From NCBI GenBank assembly GCA_002812745.2, contig NCSJ02000022.1, positions 124,001 through 188,000 of the forward strand: 64,000 nucleotides of DNA, written 5' to 3'. Positions 12,196 to 24,278 of this stretch are shown one piece after another (within the stretch, counting starts at the first letter, position 1; every line of letters starts with the position of its first letter). This DNA comes from Scytalidium lignicola. Taxonomy: Eukaryota > Ascomycota > Leotiomycetes. The notes beneath the pieces were generated by a model. It saw only the letters and a program-made list of their open reading frames with translations. It searched no databases and was not told where the DNA came from. Both the position numbers and the translations under genes were made by a program.

Positions 12196-13290
12196 ATGAT
12201 GGAGTACGCGCAATACCAGCAACCGGCGCAAAGCCAGCATGGGCATACGCAGGCACATCTTCAGGGTGGATATCCAAATTCAGGTCAACATCCAGGAGCC
12301 GGACCTTCCATCACCTCACCCGCGCAACAACCCTTACATTCACAGCATCAGGTACATACACAGGCGTCACCCATACTGCCTCCAGGCCAGCAGCAAGCCG
12401 CGCAAAATCAGGGCCATCCGATCCACCAGCAGATGAATTACCAGCCTGCCTATGCGGTTCCTCAACCGGGTATGCACTATGGCATGCCAGAGATGAGGCA
12501 AGCCGCGGCGATGGCAGCCACAGCAGCAGCTTCAGGACAAGCCTATCCATATGCCATGCCCGACTCAGGTTTACCGCAAACATCTCCTAGGATGGCTGGC
12601 GTGCCAGTGAAGAAGGAAACCAGGCCAGGACCCCGATCACCCACACAAATGAGCAATCAGATCGGCCATCAACTACCACAGGTCCCTCAAGGCCGGAGAA
12701 TGAGCCAACAAGTAGCCAGCCCGGCCGTTCCAACCACGCAACAACCAAATATGAACCATCGCGGTCCCACGACATCAGTAATGCCGCCGATGCCACCAAC
12801 CCAACAAGTTCCTCATCCCCAATCGCCCGAACTGGTTTCTGGCGCAGTGGAAGAATCACCGCTGTATGTCAATGCCAAACAGTTCCACCGCATCCTCAAG
12901 CGCCGTGTCGCACGTCAAAGATTAGAAGAGGCGCTCCGGCTCACATCGAAGGGAAGGAAACCATATCTTCATGAATCGAGACATAATCACGCCATGAGAC
13001 GGCCTCGAGGACCCGGAGGTCGTTTCTTGACTGCTGATGAAGTCGCCGAGATCGAGAGGAATAAGACAGCGTCCGATAATACAGTTGGTGGTGGTGTTGG
13101 TGGTGAGGGTGCCGACGGAAAGGGCGACTCCGAGACTCCAAATAAGGGTACTGCTCCAGCGTCACAAGGCTCAGGAATGAAGAGGAAAGCCGAAGGTGAA
13201 ATTCAAACTCCCAGTAAGAAGTCCAAGACCGAAAGGGATAGCGCGGAAGATGAAGAGGATGATGAGGATGATGGAGAAGATGATGGATGA
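12196..13290 (+). CDS. hap2: CCAAT-binding factor subunit Hap2 / HapB (NF-YA)
   Basis: This is the DNA-contacting subunit of the heterotrimeric CCAAT-binding complex. It joins Hap3/Hap5-type histone-fold partners and controls respiratory, redox and iron-related genes in fungi. The CDS has one exon of 364 aa. The first about 215 residues are Gln/Pro/His-rich. Residues about 220-285 form the NF-YA core: the subunit-association helix (SPLYVNAKQFHRILKRRVAR), then a linker and the DNA-binding part (LHESRHNHAMRRPRGPGGRF). After it come a Gly-rich spacer, a Lys-rich stretch (about 328-345) that could be a nuclear signal, and a very acidic tail. ATG ATG at 12196 is used; the second Met is the next codon. 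A 61-codon upstream ORF (11943-12128) could act as a uORF if transcription starts before it. The gene-free upstream region is unusually long. Confidence 0.97.
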   Translation: MMEYAQYQQPAQSQHGHTQAHLQGGYPNSGQHPGAGPSITSPAQQPLHSQHQVHTQASPILPPGQQQAAQNQGHPIHQQMNYQPAYAVPQPGMHYGMPEMRQAAAMAATAAASGQAYPYAMPDSGLPQTSPRMAGVPVKKETRPGPRSPTQMSNQIGHQLPQVPQGRRMSQQVASPAVPTTQQPNMNHRGPTTSVMPPMPPTQQVPHPQSPELVSGAVEESPLYVNAKQFHRILKRRVARQRLEEALRLTSKGRKPYLHESRHNHAMRRPRGPGGRFLTADEVAEIERNKTASDNTVGGGVGGEGADGKGDSETPNKGTAPASQGSGMKRKAEGEIQTPSKKSKTERDSAEDEEDDEDDGEDDG

Positions 13291-14271
13291 ACAAAAAAAA
13301 AATCCTAGACAACATGGAGCGATCCTAAAAAAGATGTGGGCCGATCTATGTTGAACCGGGTCCACCATTGTCACAATTATAAAAAACTTTCTATCTCTTT
13401 TGTTTTGATTCCATTTGTTCTGGTCATGATGTTACGACAGCGATTGCTTTTAGTTTGTTTGCTCGGCTTCGTTTGCTGGTCTTCCTTCGACTGGAATCCC
13501 TTCTGTATCGGGCTAATTTGAAAGGAGGGGAGGGATACACATGCACATAATATATCTTGTCGGTTAGCTGCATGGTTGGATTTAAACTCTTCTTCATTGA
13601 AGCTTTTTTCTCCAACTTTGGGATTCGTCCCCCTGCATGGCGTGGAGGCGGGATAGGATACGGATTTCTCGGCGGGAGGGTGGTTTATCAAGGACATTTT
13701 TGGGGATACTTAGGAATATCGGGATTGGGGAAACCTGCATATATTGAGATTGCATGGAATGGAATGGACTATTTTTCTCCTCTTTGGTACTTATTTACCA
13801 GACGCACGCTCGCTTTATTGTTTTATTTTCTCTCGCCATTGTCGTGCTCTCCTCTCTCTCCCAGATGGAGCGACATAGTTCTTTTACTTTTTAATCTTGT
13901 GTACGCCTTTTGTTTCCTACTGCAGAAGTCGCTCGCTAGATGGGTGGATGTTGCTGCTACTACTGCTACTGCTGGCTTTCGGAGCTTCTAGAATACCCCT
14001 TACCTCACGTCGTTGTTTATGGTGTTTGCCCGAGTTTTGTTATTTATTTTATTTTACCCCATACTGGGGGGAGATGGAGGACAGGAAAGAAGAGAAGGAG
14101 AAGAAAAAAGCAAAGAACAGAACCCAGAAAGGAGAAGATCATCCTCTCTTGACAGCTACTTTTTCATGTAATTCGAAAAATTTTCCCTCGGCAAAAAAAT
14201 CAGGCTTTCTACTTGTTCTCTCTACTGCTCCTCAAACTCACCATTAGCTGCTACATAGTTTTGGTGTGCCA

Positions 14272-14300
14272 TGTGTGTGTGTGTGTGAGTGTGTGTGTGA
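14272..14300. repeat. GT microsatellite
   Basis: This is an alternating GT tract with one interruption (TGTGTGTGTGTGTGAGTG followed by more GT). Confidence 0.9.
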
Positions 14301-14881
14301 GGTGTCCATGGAGAATGTTTGTGAAGAGAGAAAAAGAAATTGGCACGGTGGGGGGTTGTTGAAGAGTTGCTTCTTTTTTTCTTTGCTTTTTTCCCTTGAT
14401 ATATCTCGCTATCCTCAACCTCAACCCCACAGAAAGCTTTATTAATCTTCTACTCAATCTTCTCTCCATTCTATTTTTACTTATCAACTGAATCTGTTTT
14501 CGCTCTAGTTGGAAGCTTTTTGTAGTACAGATACATGCTCACACAGACAAATCAGATTGATTGATTGATTACTTTTTCTCATTTATAAAGATTTTTTTTT
14601 CAAGTTCTCACACACGTTAAGCAAGATAAGGGGTAAACAAAAAAAAAATAACAGAACTCAGAATGGGGAACATTGAAACAGAATGGAAATGGAATGGACT
14701 TTATTTTCTTCAACTACTTTTACTTCTACTTCTACTTCTTTTATAACTTTTGATGGACAATGGCAAATGGACAATGGCAAATGGGAAATGGATTTTTTTT
14801 TTAACGTTTACACACAACATAACACAACAAACAAACAAGCACCNTTTTTAGAAGAATAACCAACGAGAGGGAAGAATAAAG

Positions 14882-14911
14882 GGGGAAAATATATATATAT
14901 ATATTTTCCCC
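14882..14911. repeat. perfect 30-base palindrome
   Basis: The sequence is GGGGAAAA, then an alternating TA core, then TTTTCCCC. The two halves are exact reverse complements around the 14896/14897 junction, so it can extrude as a cruciform or fold as a hairpin with an AU core. It lies about 1.6 kb past hap2. Confidence 0.85.
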
Positions 14912-16052
14912 ATCCTCTGAACTCCGTTCGCGTCATCAAATTGTCCCTCACCGGACCGGATAGCCTAAAAAATTTGGATTCCNTTTTTTTTTTTGCGCGT
15001 CGCAGATTTTTGGATTTTGGATTTATTTTTAGCGGGTTCTTTTTTTCATGTTTTTGATGTTTGATGGTTTTTTTATTTACTTTTATTTTTATTTAATGCC
15101 CTTTTTGATAGTTGTTTTTGATTCCTCNTTTTTTTTTAGTTTTCNTTTATTTTTGGAGAGGAGGTGGGGAAGGAGAGGAGGGAAAGGGGGGGAAAGGAGG
15201 GAAAGGGGGGATTCCAATAGCTTAGTTTGCAGTAGTAGTCTGTCTTCCTTCAGTAGGAGAGAGGGAGGAGATAAATGAGAATGAGAATCAGATTTTTGAG
15301 ATTTTGGGTTTTTTTTTGTATTCGGTCCCTTTGTGATATGTAATTGTGATTGTGGCTTTTGAATGTACTTGGGATGTGAATGCATATGCGTGAATTTCGT
15401 ATGCGAGTACTCGATACCTTTTACATAATCTAGTGAATCTCTATCGGTATCACTCCCCTCCCCTTCTGCTGGTCTATAAAACAGATATTTTCTACATCAG
15501 AAGGACTTTTCTCTCCTTCCTTCAATATATCACACCATGGTGTGTTTGTTCCTACAAGTAGGACCTGAGTGATCATTTTGCACTCTTGAAGGATACACCA
15601 GCACGAATAAGGAGTACAATATTTTTCTCTCTCTTTCTCCTTCTCTTCAACAGCTAAGGAATTTGTAAACATCTAACTTCCCACCTTTCGTTACAATTTT
15701 ATTTATTTACTTATTTTATTCTCGACTAACAGCGTTATATCCAAAATCGACAACGGTTGTTTGTAGTTGACGGTTATTCATGTAACGGCCACGGCGGTGA
15801 TTTATAGAAAATAATTTCAAGATTTAGATTGGAATGAGGTTTTTATGACCTGAGTAGACTGGTTACTCATTGTTCGTGTCATTATTTCAAGAGTATTCGT
15901 TTTTCCTAGCAACCATCTCTCTTCTTAAGTTTTTCCTTTTTGAAAAAAGGGTTTGATTTCATTAGAGCGTTTTGCTTTGTTTGATTTTGGGTTGGTTTTG
16001 AGATTATATAGGACTTAGGATTTGTTGCTTGGGAGAAATAGGGGAATGCATG

Positions 16053-17151
16053 CTATATTGAAGGTCGTCGCCTAAGCGTCGACTGCTCGTTGCCCTCATC
16101 GTTCTCGTACAAGCCTTGAGGATCTTCCGACTCATAGCCTGCAGTGTTGAGATTAAGAGGTGCAACAGGAAGTGGATTAGTCTCGTCATGTTCCTGGTTG
16201 ATGTGCTTTACAACCTCGTATAAAGTGTCGACTAACCAACGTTTCCGTTCTCGAGAGACCCTCAAAAGGCTGTGATTAACCGGTTAGTCGTAACACGATT
16301 CGCTTGCGAAAAGGGCTCCTGGCTGATTTTGCGGACTTTTGCATGGGTAGTAGACAGGGCCATATTAGTCTTGTTGAGCTCGCTGTGGATATCAGTCGAC
16401 TTTTGTTTGAGGGAGTCTAGGTCTAGCTTAGCTGGCGAATCTGGGTATAGAAATACCCTGCTGGGATTTAGATTGGTGTTTAGGGATCTATTTTATACAT
16501 CATGTTAGGCAGATCAGTCTGTGTCTTAACAAACCTAGAAATATTGTGTAGCGTTTCTTGGTTGGATTTTCAAAAATAATTAAACAGGCTGGCCACAGAG
16601 TCTTAAATATGATATACTAATTACTGGAGACAACTTGAGTGAATATCAACACGNTTTTTATTTCCAACTCCGGTTTTCATAAGCTTTCTTTTCAAGTCCA
16701 AAACTGTTCCCAAATCCATACGGCTACTATAAACAAACAATCTAATAAGTTCTATTTAAACTTCCCTAATTTAACAATCTATATAATCCAGTAGATATAA
16801 GTCTATTGTGAAATAGGCAGGGTCGATCAAGCCCTCACAAGGCAGTGTAGTGGTCCCTTGTGTCGTTATCACTGACGTGCTCTCCCTCTCTGAGTGACCA
16901 ATTAGTTCTATTCCTACAGTATATTCATATCTCGGGCTGAATGCTTACCGCATGATAAGTTTGACAGTACCCTTAGGTAGGGGTTTGGGATCTTGTTCAA
17001 CAGCTCCGATGAATCCAGGAGCACGCTCATCAGCGATAAAGTCTGATCTTGTCCAGAGTTGAGCCTCAGTTGCAGCGGCAATGACTATTTCTACTCCTCT
17101 TTTGTCGGTTTTGCCAACAAGTTTAGAACGAATGATTTTGTTTGAGGACAT
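16053..17151 (-). pseudogene. decayed gene of unknown family (stop plus frameshift)
   Basis: On the minus strand an ORF begins at 17151 (MSSNKIIRSKLVGKTDKRG) and runs to a TAA at 16947-16945. Reading through that single stop continues in the same frame (AFSPRYEYTVGIELIGHSE) to 16771. A second coding-like block (about 16460-16053) starts near SRVFLYPDSPAKLDLDSLK. It shifts frame at about 16278, where TTTTGAGG would need one more T to join LITAF to RVSRERKRWLVDTLYEVVKH, and ends at 16053. The block ends in RRRPSI. I do not recognise the family. The stop is a C-to-T-type change (CAA to TAA), while the shift could be a homopolymer miscount. It could also be a functional gene with introns I failed to place. 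Confidence 0.42.
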
Positions 17152-17492
17152 ATTGTTAAAGCAAAGACTATAATAGAATAGAAAGTTGTATATTTTTTTG
17201 AAAATGATTGTAGGGATTAATGATGGGCTTTGATAGAGTTGTAGACAGCATCGTAAGGAAATTTATCCATCTTATATACTACAAGACACTGGAACCGTTA
17301 CCACTCATCAACTAAAGATCAGTATGTACAAGCTTCTGATTGTGGCTGTACGGATTCGTGCCAACAAGTACGACAGCAGTAGCCTCTGGGAAAACGTATA
17401 GATGTTGGAATTCTAGTATCTCTCATTTGTTGAGCATGGAAACACGAAACGTAATAGCGACTATGGAAACATTGTTGGTGTTTGAAATGAAT

Positions 17493-17768
17493 CTAAAAAT
17501 GGCTCCGAATAGACCCATAGACGTAGGAAACCGTATGAATGCCCGAAGACATCAATATTCTCAAACACCAACATGATCCATCATTGATATTTTTGGGCTC
17601 AGCCTCAGTGATACCTAGTTGTATATGTTGGCCATCACCATAGTGCACGGCTACTGGCATTTCGGACTCAGCCTCGCCTACTGAGCCTCCAACACCTTCA
17701 GAACAACCATCTATAATTACCTCTCGCCCATAAATTCCTGTCGCTTCATCTTCACCAGTTCCATTCAA
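17493..17768 (-). other. small minus-strand ORF, possible exon or remnant
   Basis: A 91-codon ORF starts MNGTGEDEATGIYGREVIID and has an acidic/Gly-rich composition unlike the surrounding AT-rich noise. It faces the kinase gene head to head, 58 bases away, and lies upstream of the decayed gene at 16053-17151 on the same strand. It might be that gene's first exon, but I could not place a convincing splice junction, and no motif is recognised. Confidence 0.25.
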
Positions 17769-17826
17769 TTATTAGTGATTTGACTTTAGTTTAAATTTGA
17801 AGNAAAAAAAGATATTATTGAGAGGT

Positions 17827-18979
17827 ATGGCATCTAGTTTTGAGGTGGGCCAACGAATCGAAGGGCGGGTGAGCTCTTATGTCCTCTCAAAGCAACTTCA
17901 TAAAGATACCTGGGCTGCCACGTTTGAATCCCTACTCCTTTCTATCTTTCCGTCGTGACTGGCATCAATTAGGAGCCCAAAACTGGGTAAGGTTATCATA
18001 AAGATCCCACCTAAGTATCGCCTGGACAACGAACGCCAACTCCTCAAGCATTTTTGCGGCCGGACAGGAATTCGTCAGATACTAGATGAGACTCAGAATC
18101 CTTCATCCCTGGTATTTAAATACTTTGATGATAATCTCTTGAATGCTTCGAATTCCAAGAGGTTGGAGAAATTTGAAATTAAGTTCGTTGCGAAGAGAGT
18201 TCTTGAAGCCCTTCAAGAGCTGCATAAAGATGGCTATGTGCATACTGGTATTGTGTTGCCCATCTCCCATCATTTACTGCGTTCAATTTTTATCTTAGAC
18301 TAGACTTATGCTAATCCTAATTCAGATGTCAAACCGGACAATATTTTTGTCAACTATGGCAGCGGGTCTTCTCGGTTTACAGAAGTCGAGCTAGGTGATT
18401 ATGGCGATGTTTGTTTTGTAGACCCAAAAGACCACCTCAAAGTCGGAGAAGAAGGACATGCGATTGGAGCCCATATGTTCAGGAGTCCAGAAGCTATGCT
18501 AAATCTAAGATGGGGGACTCCAACCGACATTTGGTCCCTTGGCACAACTGTAAGTGACCCGGCCTAGATACTCCCAGAGCAGGTATCATAATAATCGATC
18601 ATTTTTGTTGACATTATTGCAGCTCATAAGCCTGATATGGGGAGGGGGGTGGCACATCTTCAAGCCGGATCCCAAGGATGCCGGACCGGATGACGAGTCT
18701 TATCCTAACCATGTTCTCGTGAAGGAAATTGCGTATTTTGGGCCGGTTCCATCAAGTTACTCTGAATTTCTTCCAAAAGATAGTGAGACATGGGAACTTT
18801 TAGGTGACACTACGCAGTACATCATCGATAATAAGAAGTGGAAACCCTTCGCAATGGCAGAGGATCCTGAGCTTAGTGAGGAAGACAGGGCGTTTATTTG
18901 TAGAATTATGAAGTTGGATCCGAGGGACAGGCCGACTGCGAGACAGCTCTTACAAGATCCATGGTTTAAGGGGGTATAG
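17827..18979 (+). CDS. fungal protein kinase of an atypical expanded family
   Basis: I read four exons: 17827-17921, 17973-18247, 18326-18549 and 18623-18979, totalling 951 bases and 316 aa. The first donor (GTTTGA) is weak; the others are GTATTG and GTAAGT. Kinase landmarks are VIIKIPPK (beta-3 Lys about residue 42), a catalytic loop VHTDVKPDNIFVNY (HTD instead of HRD, with Asp124, Lys126 and Asn129), GDYGD in place of DFG, RSPEAML as the APE region, and TDIWSLGTTLISLIWGG for helix F. No clear glycine-rich loop is visible near the N-terminus. All catalytic residues are present, so activity is plausible. The GDYG and WGTPTDIWSLG style recalls kinase families expanded in leotiomycetes; substrate and role are unknown. 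It sits in an AT-rich tract between two broken genes. Confidence 0.8.
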
Positions 18980-21474
18980 TCTTCTGATGAAAATGGTTGC
19001 GTGCACTGGTGTACGGCATTTACATATAGTTAATCGCGCAATTCTTGCAAATTTGATACACAGTTCCTGCTATACAGCTGCAAATTTATACCTTGAACTC
19101 TAGATATTTCCCCAGAGGCAAGTTAAGGCGAGAGCATGTAACATTTAAGATCGGTGGCGGCTCAAGTTCAGTGCTGCCTCTCGCACACGCAGAACTTGAA
19201 GCTACGAAAAAGTACTTTATCGATAATCCAGATAAAGGGGTGACTAGCCTTATATTACATATAAGTTTGGTGATTGAAGTGATATTAAATATACTGAAGA
19301 GGAAGAGGAAGAGATTGAAGGTTCAAAATCGAAGTTAAAAAGCTTTTGATTTAAAAAAGAAAATGTAGATCAAAAGGAGAAAAAAAAAAAGAAGAGTAGT
19401 ACTTAAGTGATTAAACCAGAACCTTTTTGCTGCCTCAATCTTATTCGTTCAGAAACCTAACAGAGGATTGCGATTTCACGTGAACTACTGGAAATTACTG
19501 TAGTAAATCTAGTTTCATGCTCCTGAGAGAGTTATCTAATCTAAACATCACTCACTCCTTCATCTATATTGTTCAACCTTACTCCCATAAACATCACAGA
19601 TACCTCGACGACTACCCAAATTCGACAACCGCAGATATATTAACAGTTATTGGTAAATCGACGGTAATATTTCCATGACAGCGACAGTTTCCTTTTGAAT
19701 CTACTATCAAAAAGACGATTGAGTAAATTGATAAAGTTTTATTAGTTTCTGCTTCTAGTTAATATATGATTCCTCTCCCATTTATTATCCCGGATTCCAT
19801 TTTGATAGATTTCTAGGTTCTCTAACAGGCAGAACATTCAACGATTTACTTAATCTGTTTGAGAGGAACAGTAGCCTTTTAATGCAGAAGTCTTTTGTGA
19901 TGATTCTCTAATGATATAGTGAATATTGAATTAGGTTGACAATATGATATACTACCCTCCCGCCTTTATTTTGCAAAACTTTCAGTTGATATAGAGATTT
20001 CTGAGACTTGCAAGCGGCGTTTTCTCCTTCTACTTCTTTTCTGGAGGCTCCACAGGCCATGACTACTCTACGTTTTCAGCGATAAATACTATCGACTTAT
20101 ATCTATTCAAACTATCGAAAACTCGTCAGGATCACGGATATGGTTTACACAATTGGAACTTTAACGTATTAATTGAACGACAAACTTTCGACAGCGGGCA
20201 ATGTTATGGACAAAAATAGTTGGGAGTGATATTTGTAATTGTAGTTCAATGTACACGACTATGAAAGNAAAAAAGAAAATACTTAAGCTGAAAAGCACCC
20301 TTAGCCTTTGTTGTATTAGTTTACTTTTGATTCTCTCTATATGGATTGAGAGATACTATATATTATATATTCCAGCGAGTTATAATTGCTTTAAACACCT
20401 CTCACACCTGTTTTATTCTATTACTCATATTTTACTTCCACAGGCGGAAAGAGAATATTATGATATCCTTGAGCAGAGCCATAATAAATATTGAATAAGA
20501 AGTTGTCACAACGTTTTCTAAAATAACCCATTTCATCAAATATTCAGGATAGAAGGTTAATTCTGGTCATCTAGCCCATGCAGCACTGAAAATGCTTATG
20601 ATTTCTACGGCGGCTCACTTTTCTTCAGTAAGGATTGCCATTCCACTAGAAGTGGAACTTGCTTCGAAATCGCCCGCGGACTTTATTGAATATATGGTAC
20701 TGAGCCAATAACATTGAATATATGAGTCACTTCTATTGTTGCTGCATTTTCTTCATATCAATATTTGACTAATGAGCCATTGGAAACTACAGCTAGAGGC
20801 AAATTTTAAGCCTACTCAATTAACAGGATCATCTGTGGTGATGGTCAGATGCCTCGAATCCTGTCTCAAGTTCTTTACTGGACATCATCTAGATAGTGCT
20901 AATCATGGCGGTGGCGGAGGTACAAGTGGCTCATATCTATAACCTCAAAGTGGTATAATATAAATGGTGATCAAATATCAACGGTGATAAAGGAAATGAC
21001 AACAAAAATCTTATTATGCAGCTATAAGATCTTAACCTAGTCTAACATATTAGTTGTCCGTTAAACCAAATCCTTCTTTTATATTGGCTAAAATAATGTT
21101 CTTCTAATCATTCTTGAGAGGATGTGTTTGATACCATTCAGGTGGCTTTGATAAATGGCTCATTTCGGCGGTATTTGCTTCTTGCAATTAAATTGATTAG
21201 TTAAAAATTAAATTAAATATAAATAAGCAAAGCTTACAATCAATACTAACTATTAATATCGAAAATGTGATTGTTAGATCAAATTCGTAGATATCACGAA
21301 ACTCATTGAACCGATATAAACAATATACTCAGTTTTTAACACAATAGCAAAAATAAAAATGACATTGTTCTTCTGAAGTCGAACAGGGCTGATGGCTTGT
21401 TTCGAAGGTGGTGAGCGCAAAAGTGACACCAACAATGGGTAAAACGGTCTTAACAGAAATTGTAAAAGTCAAGT
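18980..21474. other. AT-rich gene-free region
   Basis: The base composition is strongly AT-biased with short ORFs only. The longest plus ORFs (19093-19338, 20201-20494) have no motif and no splice partners. It lies between the 3' ends of the kinase and the helicase remnant. I see nothing functional. Confidence 0.55.
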
Positions 21475-22673
21475 TTAGCAGCGATATGTAAAAAGTTGCC
21501 AACTGTACAAATGGTATAGCATCCTATAAGAGTTGGGAGTCTGAGTAGGTGTTCGAGGTACCATTCCTATTTTGTGCGTATAGAGCATGTTCTGGTGCTT
21601 TTGAAGAATCGTGGCAAGAGTAAACTCTCGCCAAGTATTAACAGTTTTAATGTCTGTATGTTTGTATAAATCGTCATTAGTCCATCTGGGTGGAACGTGG
21701 CCTCTCTGCACCTCAATCTGGCGTTTCTTTGAGTCCGATGTATGAATATATCTATGACTGCACTCAGGAATGCTACAGCCACTTCGTTGGATACCTTCTC
21801 CGCCTTTATCTGCTCTACCTGGAGTTCTTTGGGATCAACAGATCCTTGAGTGAAAACAACATAATACAGAGTTTGATTATGTTGATGTCCCCGCATAGCT
21901 GGAGTATGTCCGATCAATTTCGCCAAACATATATTCCAAAGGGGTTCCTACAATCCAAATGATTGAACCTTTTCACTAGAACAAGGTAAAATCATATATA
22001 TAGCAAAGTTCCTATCAGATATCGTCATCCCATTTGATCTAACATTGAATTTGCAAATGCAGTTATGAGATCTCTTGCTAATGTTGCATATTGATTGTCG
22101 TCTAATCTGGACTCTTTGTTGATATTTCTTGACAATATTCCTGAAGACACATACTTGGCTAGTTCTTATATATACCACCTGGCTAAATCGCTGGCCAATT
22201 CGGAAAACTCGACCGATAACCTGGAACCAAGTAGGTAAGTTGATCGGAATTTCCATGCCAACAATAATGTGGCCACCCATGTGGAGATTCAGCGACTGGG
22301 ATCCCAGCTTGGTGTTAAATAGTAGTATCTGAACGTTATCATCGGTATTAAACGCAGTGACTACTTCTGTACGTTCTTTTTGGCTCATTGTAGCTCTGAG
22401 AGATAGCGTGGTAAAGCACAAGTTCTTCAACTGAGATTCGACGATCCTGCACATTGGGTGTGAGCTTCAGCATGGCGATTTTGAGGCTTGTGATACTAGT
22501 ACAACAAGGGTATCGGCAGACTTACCATTGACACATGGGGTATTCAAATACCAGGATTACTTTTTTCTTCTCTTCAAGGACCCATTTGGCCAGTAACCCC
22601 AACAGATACTGCATTTTGACGGATTTGCTTGCCATGTACGTCGCCATACTGAGTCGGTCCCCCGGGATTGCTT
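21475..22673 (-). pseudogene. remnant of a SNF2-family helicase (C-terminal RecA lobe only)
   Basis: On the minus strand, coding-like sequence begins near 22673 (IPGDRLSMATYMASKSVKM) and reads QYLLGLLAKWVLEEKKKVI and FEYPMCQW. It crosses a 79-base intron (22525-22447), then continues IVESQLKNLCFTTLSLRAT and NTKLGSQSLNLH (motif V), and QVIGRVFRIGQ (motif VI). Past that point the frame is lost: later coding-like pieces (ICLAKLIGHTPAMRGHQHN; GHVPPRWTNDDLYKHTDIK) lie in other frames with no clean splice joins. No ATPase lobe (Walker A or DExH) is seen upstream on this strand, where the frame meets a stop. The form resembles SNF2-like helicases common in leotiomycetes. I call it truncated and decayed; a poorly assembled gene is the alternative. 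Confidence 0.62.
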
Positions 22674-23872
22674 ATCCATACTCTCTTCCTAGTCGAGTGA
22701 CTTGACCTGAGCATAAGTTGCTAGGGGTATTGCTGTGTTGGTAAGCTCCTTCTAGGACCCTGGTAGGTGAGCATTGTGTTGCTAAAAGGGGAGAGAGGTC
22801 CACACATTAAAATGGAGGCTCATTTGTGTTATTTTCCATATTGAGCTAGAACTCAATGCCTAGCTTGTAGTGAATTTAGTAGTATTATGACGTCTCGGTT
22901 GTTGGTCATGAGCCGCGCTAATCGGGGGTTGTGTAAATAGGTGCTTTTGCTGTGGTGTATCTAGACTAGGAGACATTGACTCCGAAGGAGGAAGTCTGAC
23001 TGTCTTGNTTTTTTTATTTCATCAAGTTGATTGAATATTCACGTGTTACTGGTCCCGCTATGCACTCATGAATTGTTGATGGCATCTGAAAAATTAGAAG
23101 GTCTAACCGAGGTGNAAAAAATGAATTCTGTATTATATTAGCATTTAAAACTATCAAAAAACTTGCTTTAACTTACTGAAAGTCCGTCTTCTCAATATTC
23201 AAGTAACCTAGTTCCAAAGCCTCTATCATACAGGCACATAGAACTCATCTTCCTGATTGTGTTTCCACTCATCCACTATCCACTTATACTCCTCCTTTTT
23301 GTCATATTGGTGTTTGGAAAATATGTGGAAGGGGAGAAGGGGAGAGAATAAATAGTAAGGAAATAGGAGAGAAATCTAGTGAATGGATTACTAGAAGCGA
23401 GTAGGAAAAAAAAGGTAGAGAGGTAACCCTTCCTCTAGCATAAGAGGCCTTCTTGGAACAATAGCTATTCAATTTAGTCATATTTTCTTTATGTCAGAGC
23501 TATCATATAAATAGCTATAGCTTTCATTCACTCTGTACATGTATTGATATGAAAGATTCTATGGAAGAGATGTAGTGAAAATGTCCGAGAGAGCATAAAT
23601 TGTAATTGGACAACAGTGAATGAAGATTCATAGCAATTAAGTTTTGTGAATAGGAGACAAATATTGAAGTGGAAAACCCTCCAGTCAACGTTGGTGAAGC
23701 ACTAACAAATTTAATCACCCCTGCTTTCATGACTATGAAAATTGAGCCCTATCCATCTTTGACTTGTCTCAGACAGGCACCAAAATGGAAAATTCCCGTG
23801 ACTTGCTTTAAAAGCATATAGAGCATCCAATTGTGATTGCCTCTATCAACAGAGACAGCATGAAAACAAAAT

Positions 23873-23895
23873 GATATCACTTGATATCACTTGAT
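23873..23895. repeat. tandem TGATATCACT decamer
   Basis: Two full copies and a partial third of TGATATCACT lie in direct tandem. Each unit contains the palindrome GATATC. Confidence 0.8.
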
Positions 23896-24248
23896 ACATT
23901 AAAAGCCAAGGCCAGTAGAGCTGTGCTCGCATCTTCACCTAGGCATTTGCCAAGGTCATTTCATCATTCACATCCACTAAAAGCTCTTTCAAACGACAAG
24001 ACAATTCTAGAGCTGGGGCTCAACTCTATTCAGCCTGAAGATCAAAAGCCTCATTTATCATACTGTAACCGAATATCAAACTCAATTCATTCAATGGCCC
24101 TCTGACACAAGCATGCATATAATGCAACGTCAAACAACAGCGATCGCTTACCATAAAAGATGAGATTGAAGCAGATCAGATCAGCAACGATGTCTCATTT
24201 CCCCGCAACGAACAGGTACCTTACATCACCGTCACACCCCTCTAGCCT

Positions 24249-24278
24249 TGACAGCTGACAGCTGACAGCGTGACAGCT
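24249..24278. repeat. TGACAGC heptamer repeat
   Basis: TGACAGC occurs four times in 30 bases, the last copy after a two-base offset. It is a short tandem repeat of unknown role. Confidence 0.8.

Larger units (their letters stand above)
13291..16052. other. gene-free AT/T-rich region after hap2
   Basis: This stretch holds the hap2 3' end, then T-rich low-complexity DNA with a GT repeat (14272-14300), a perfect 30-base palindrome (14882-14911) and several isolated N bases beside T or A runs (14844, 14983, 15128, 15145). Short ORFs here are poly-Phe/Leu or their complements. I see no gene. Confidence 0.6.

Noticed and set aside
13100..13290. Frameshifted or truncated hap2 C-terminus because of the unusual acidic tail
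   Set aside because: The frame is continuous to a single stop, and acidic tails after a Lys-rich patch are compatible with fungal Hap2/HapB proteins.
19093..19338. ORF just after the kinase as a possible extra kinase exon
   Set aside because: The kinase already ends in a typical subdomain XI (DPRDRPTARQLLQDPWF) with a stop at 18979, and no junction to this ORF is needed.
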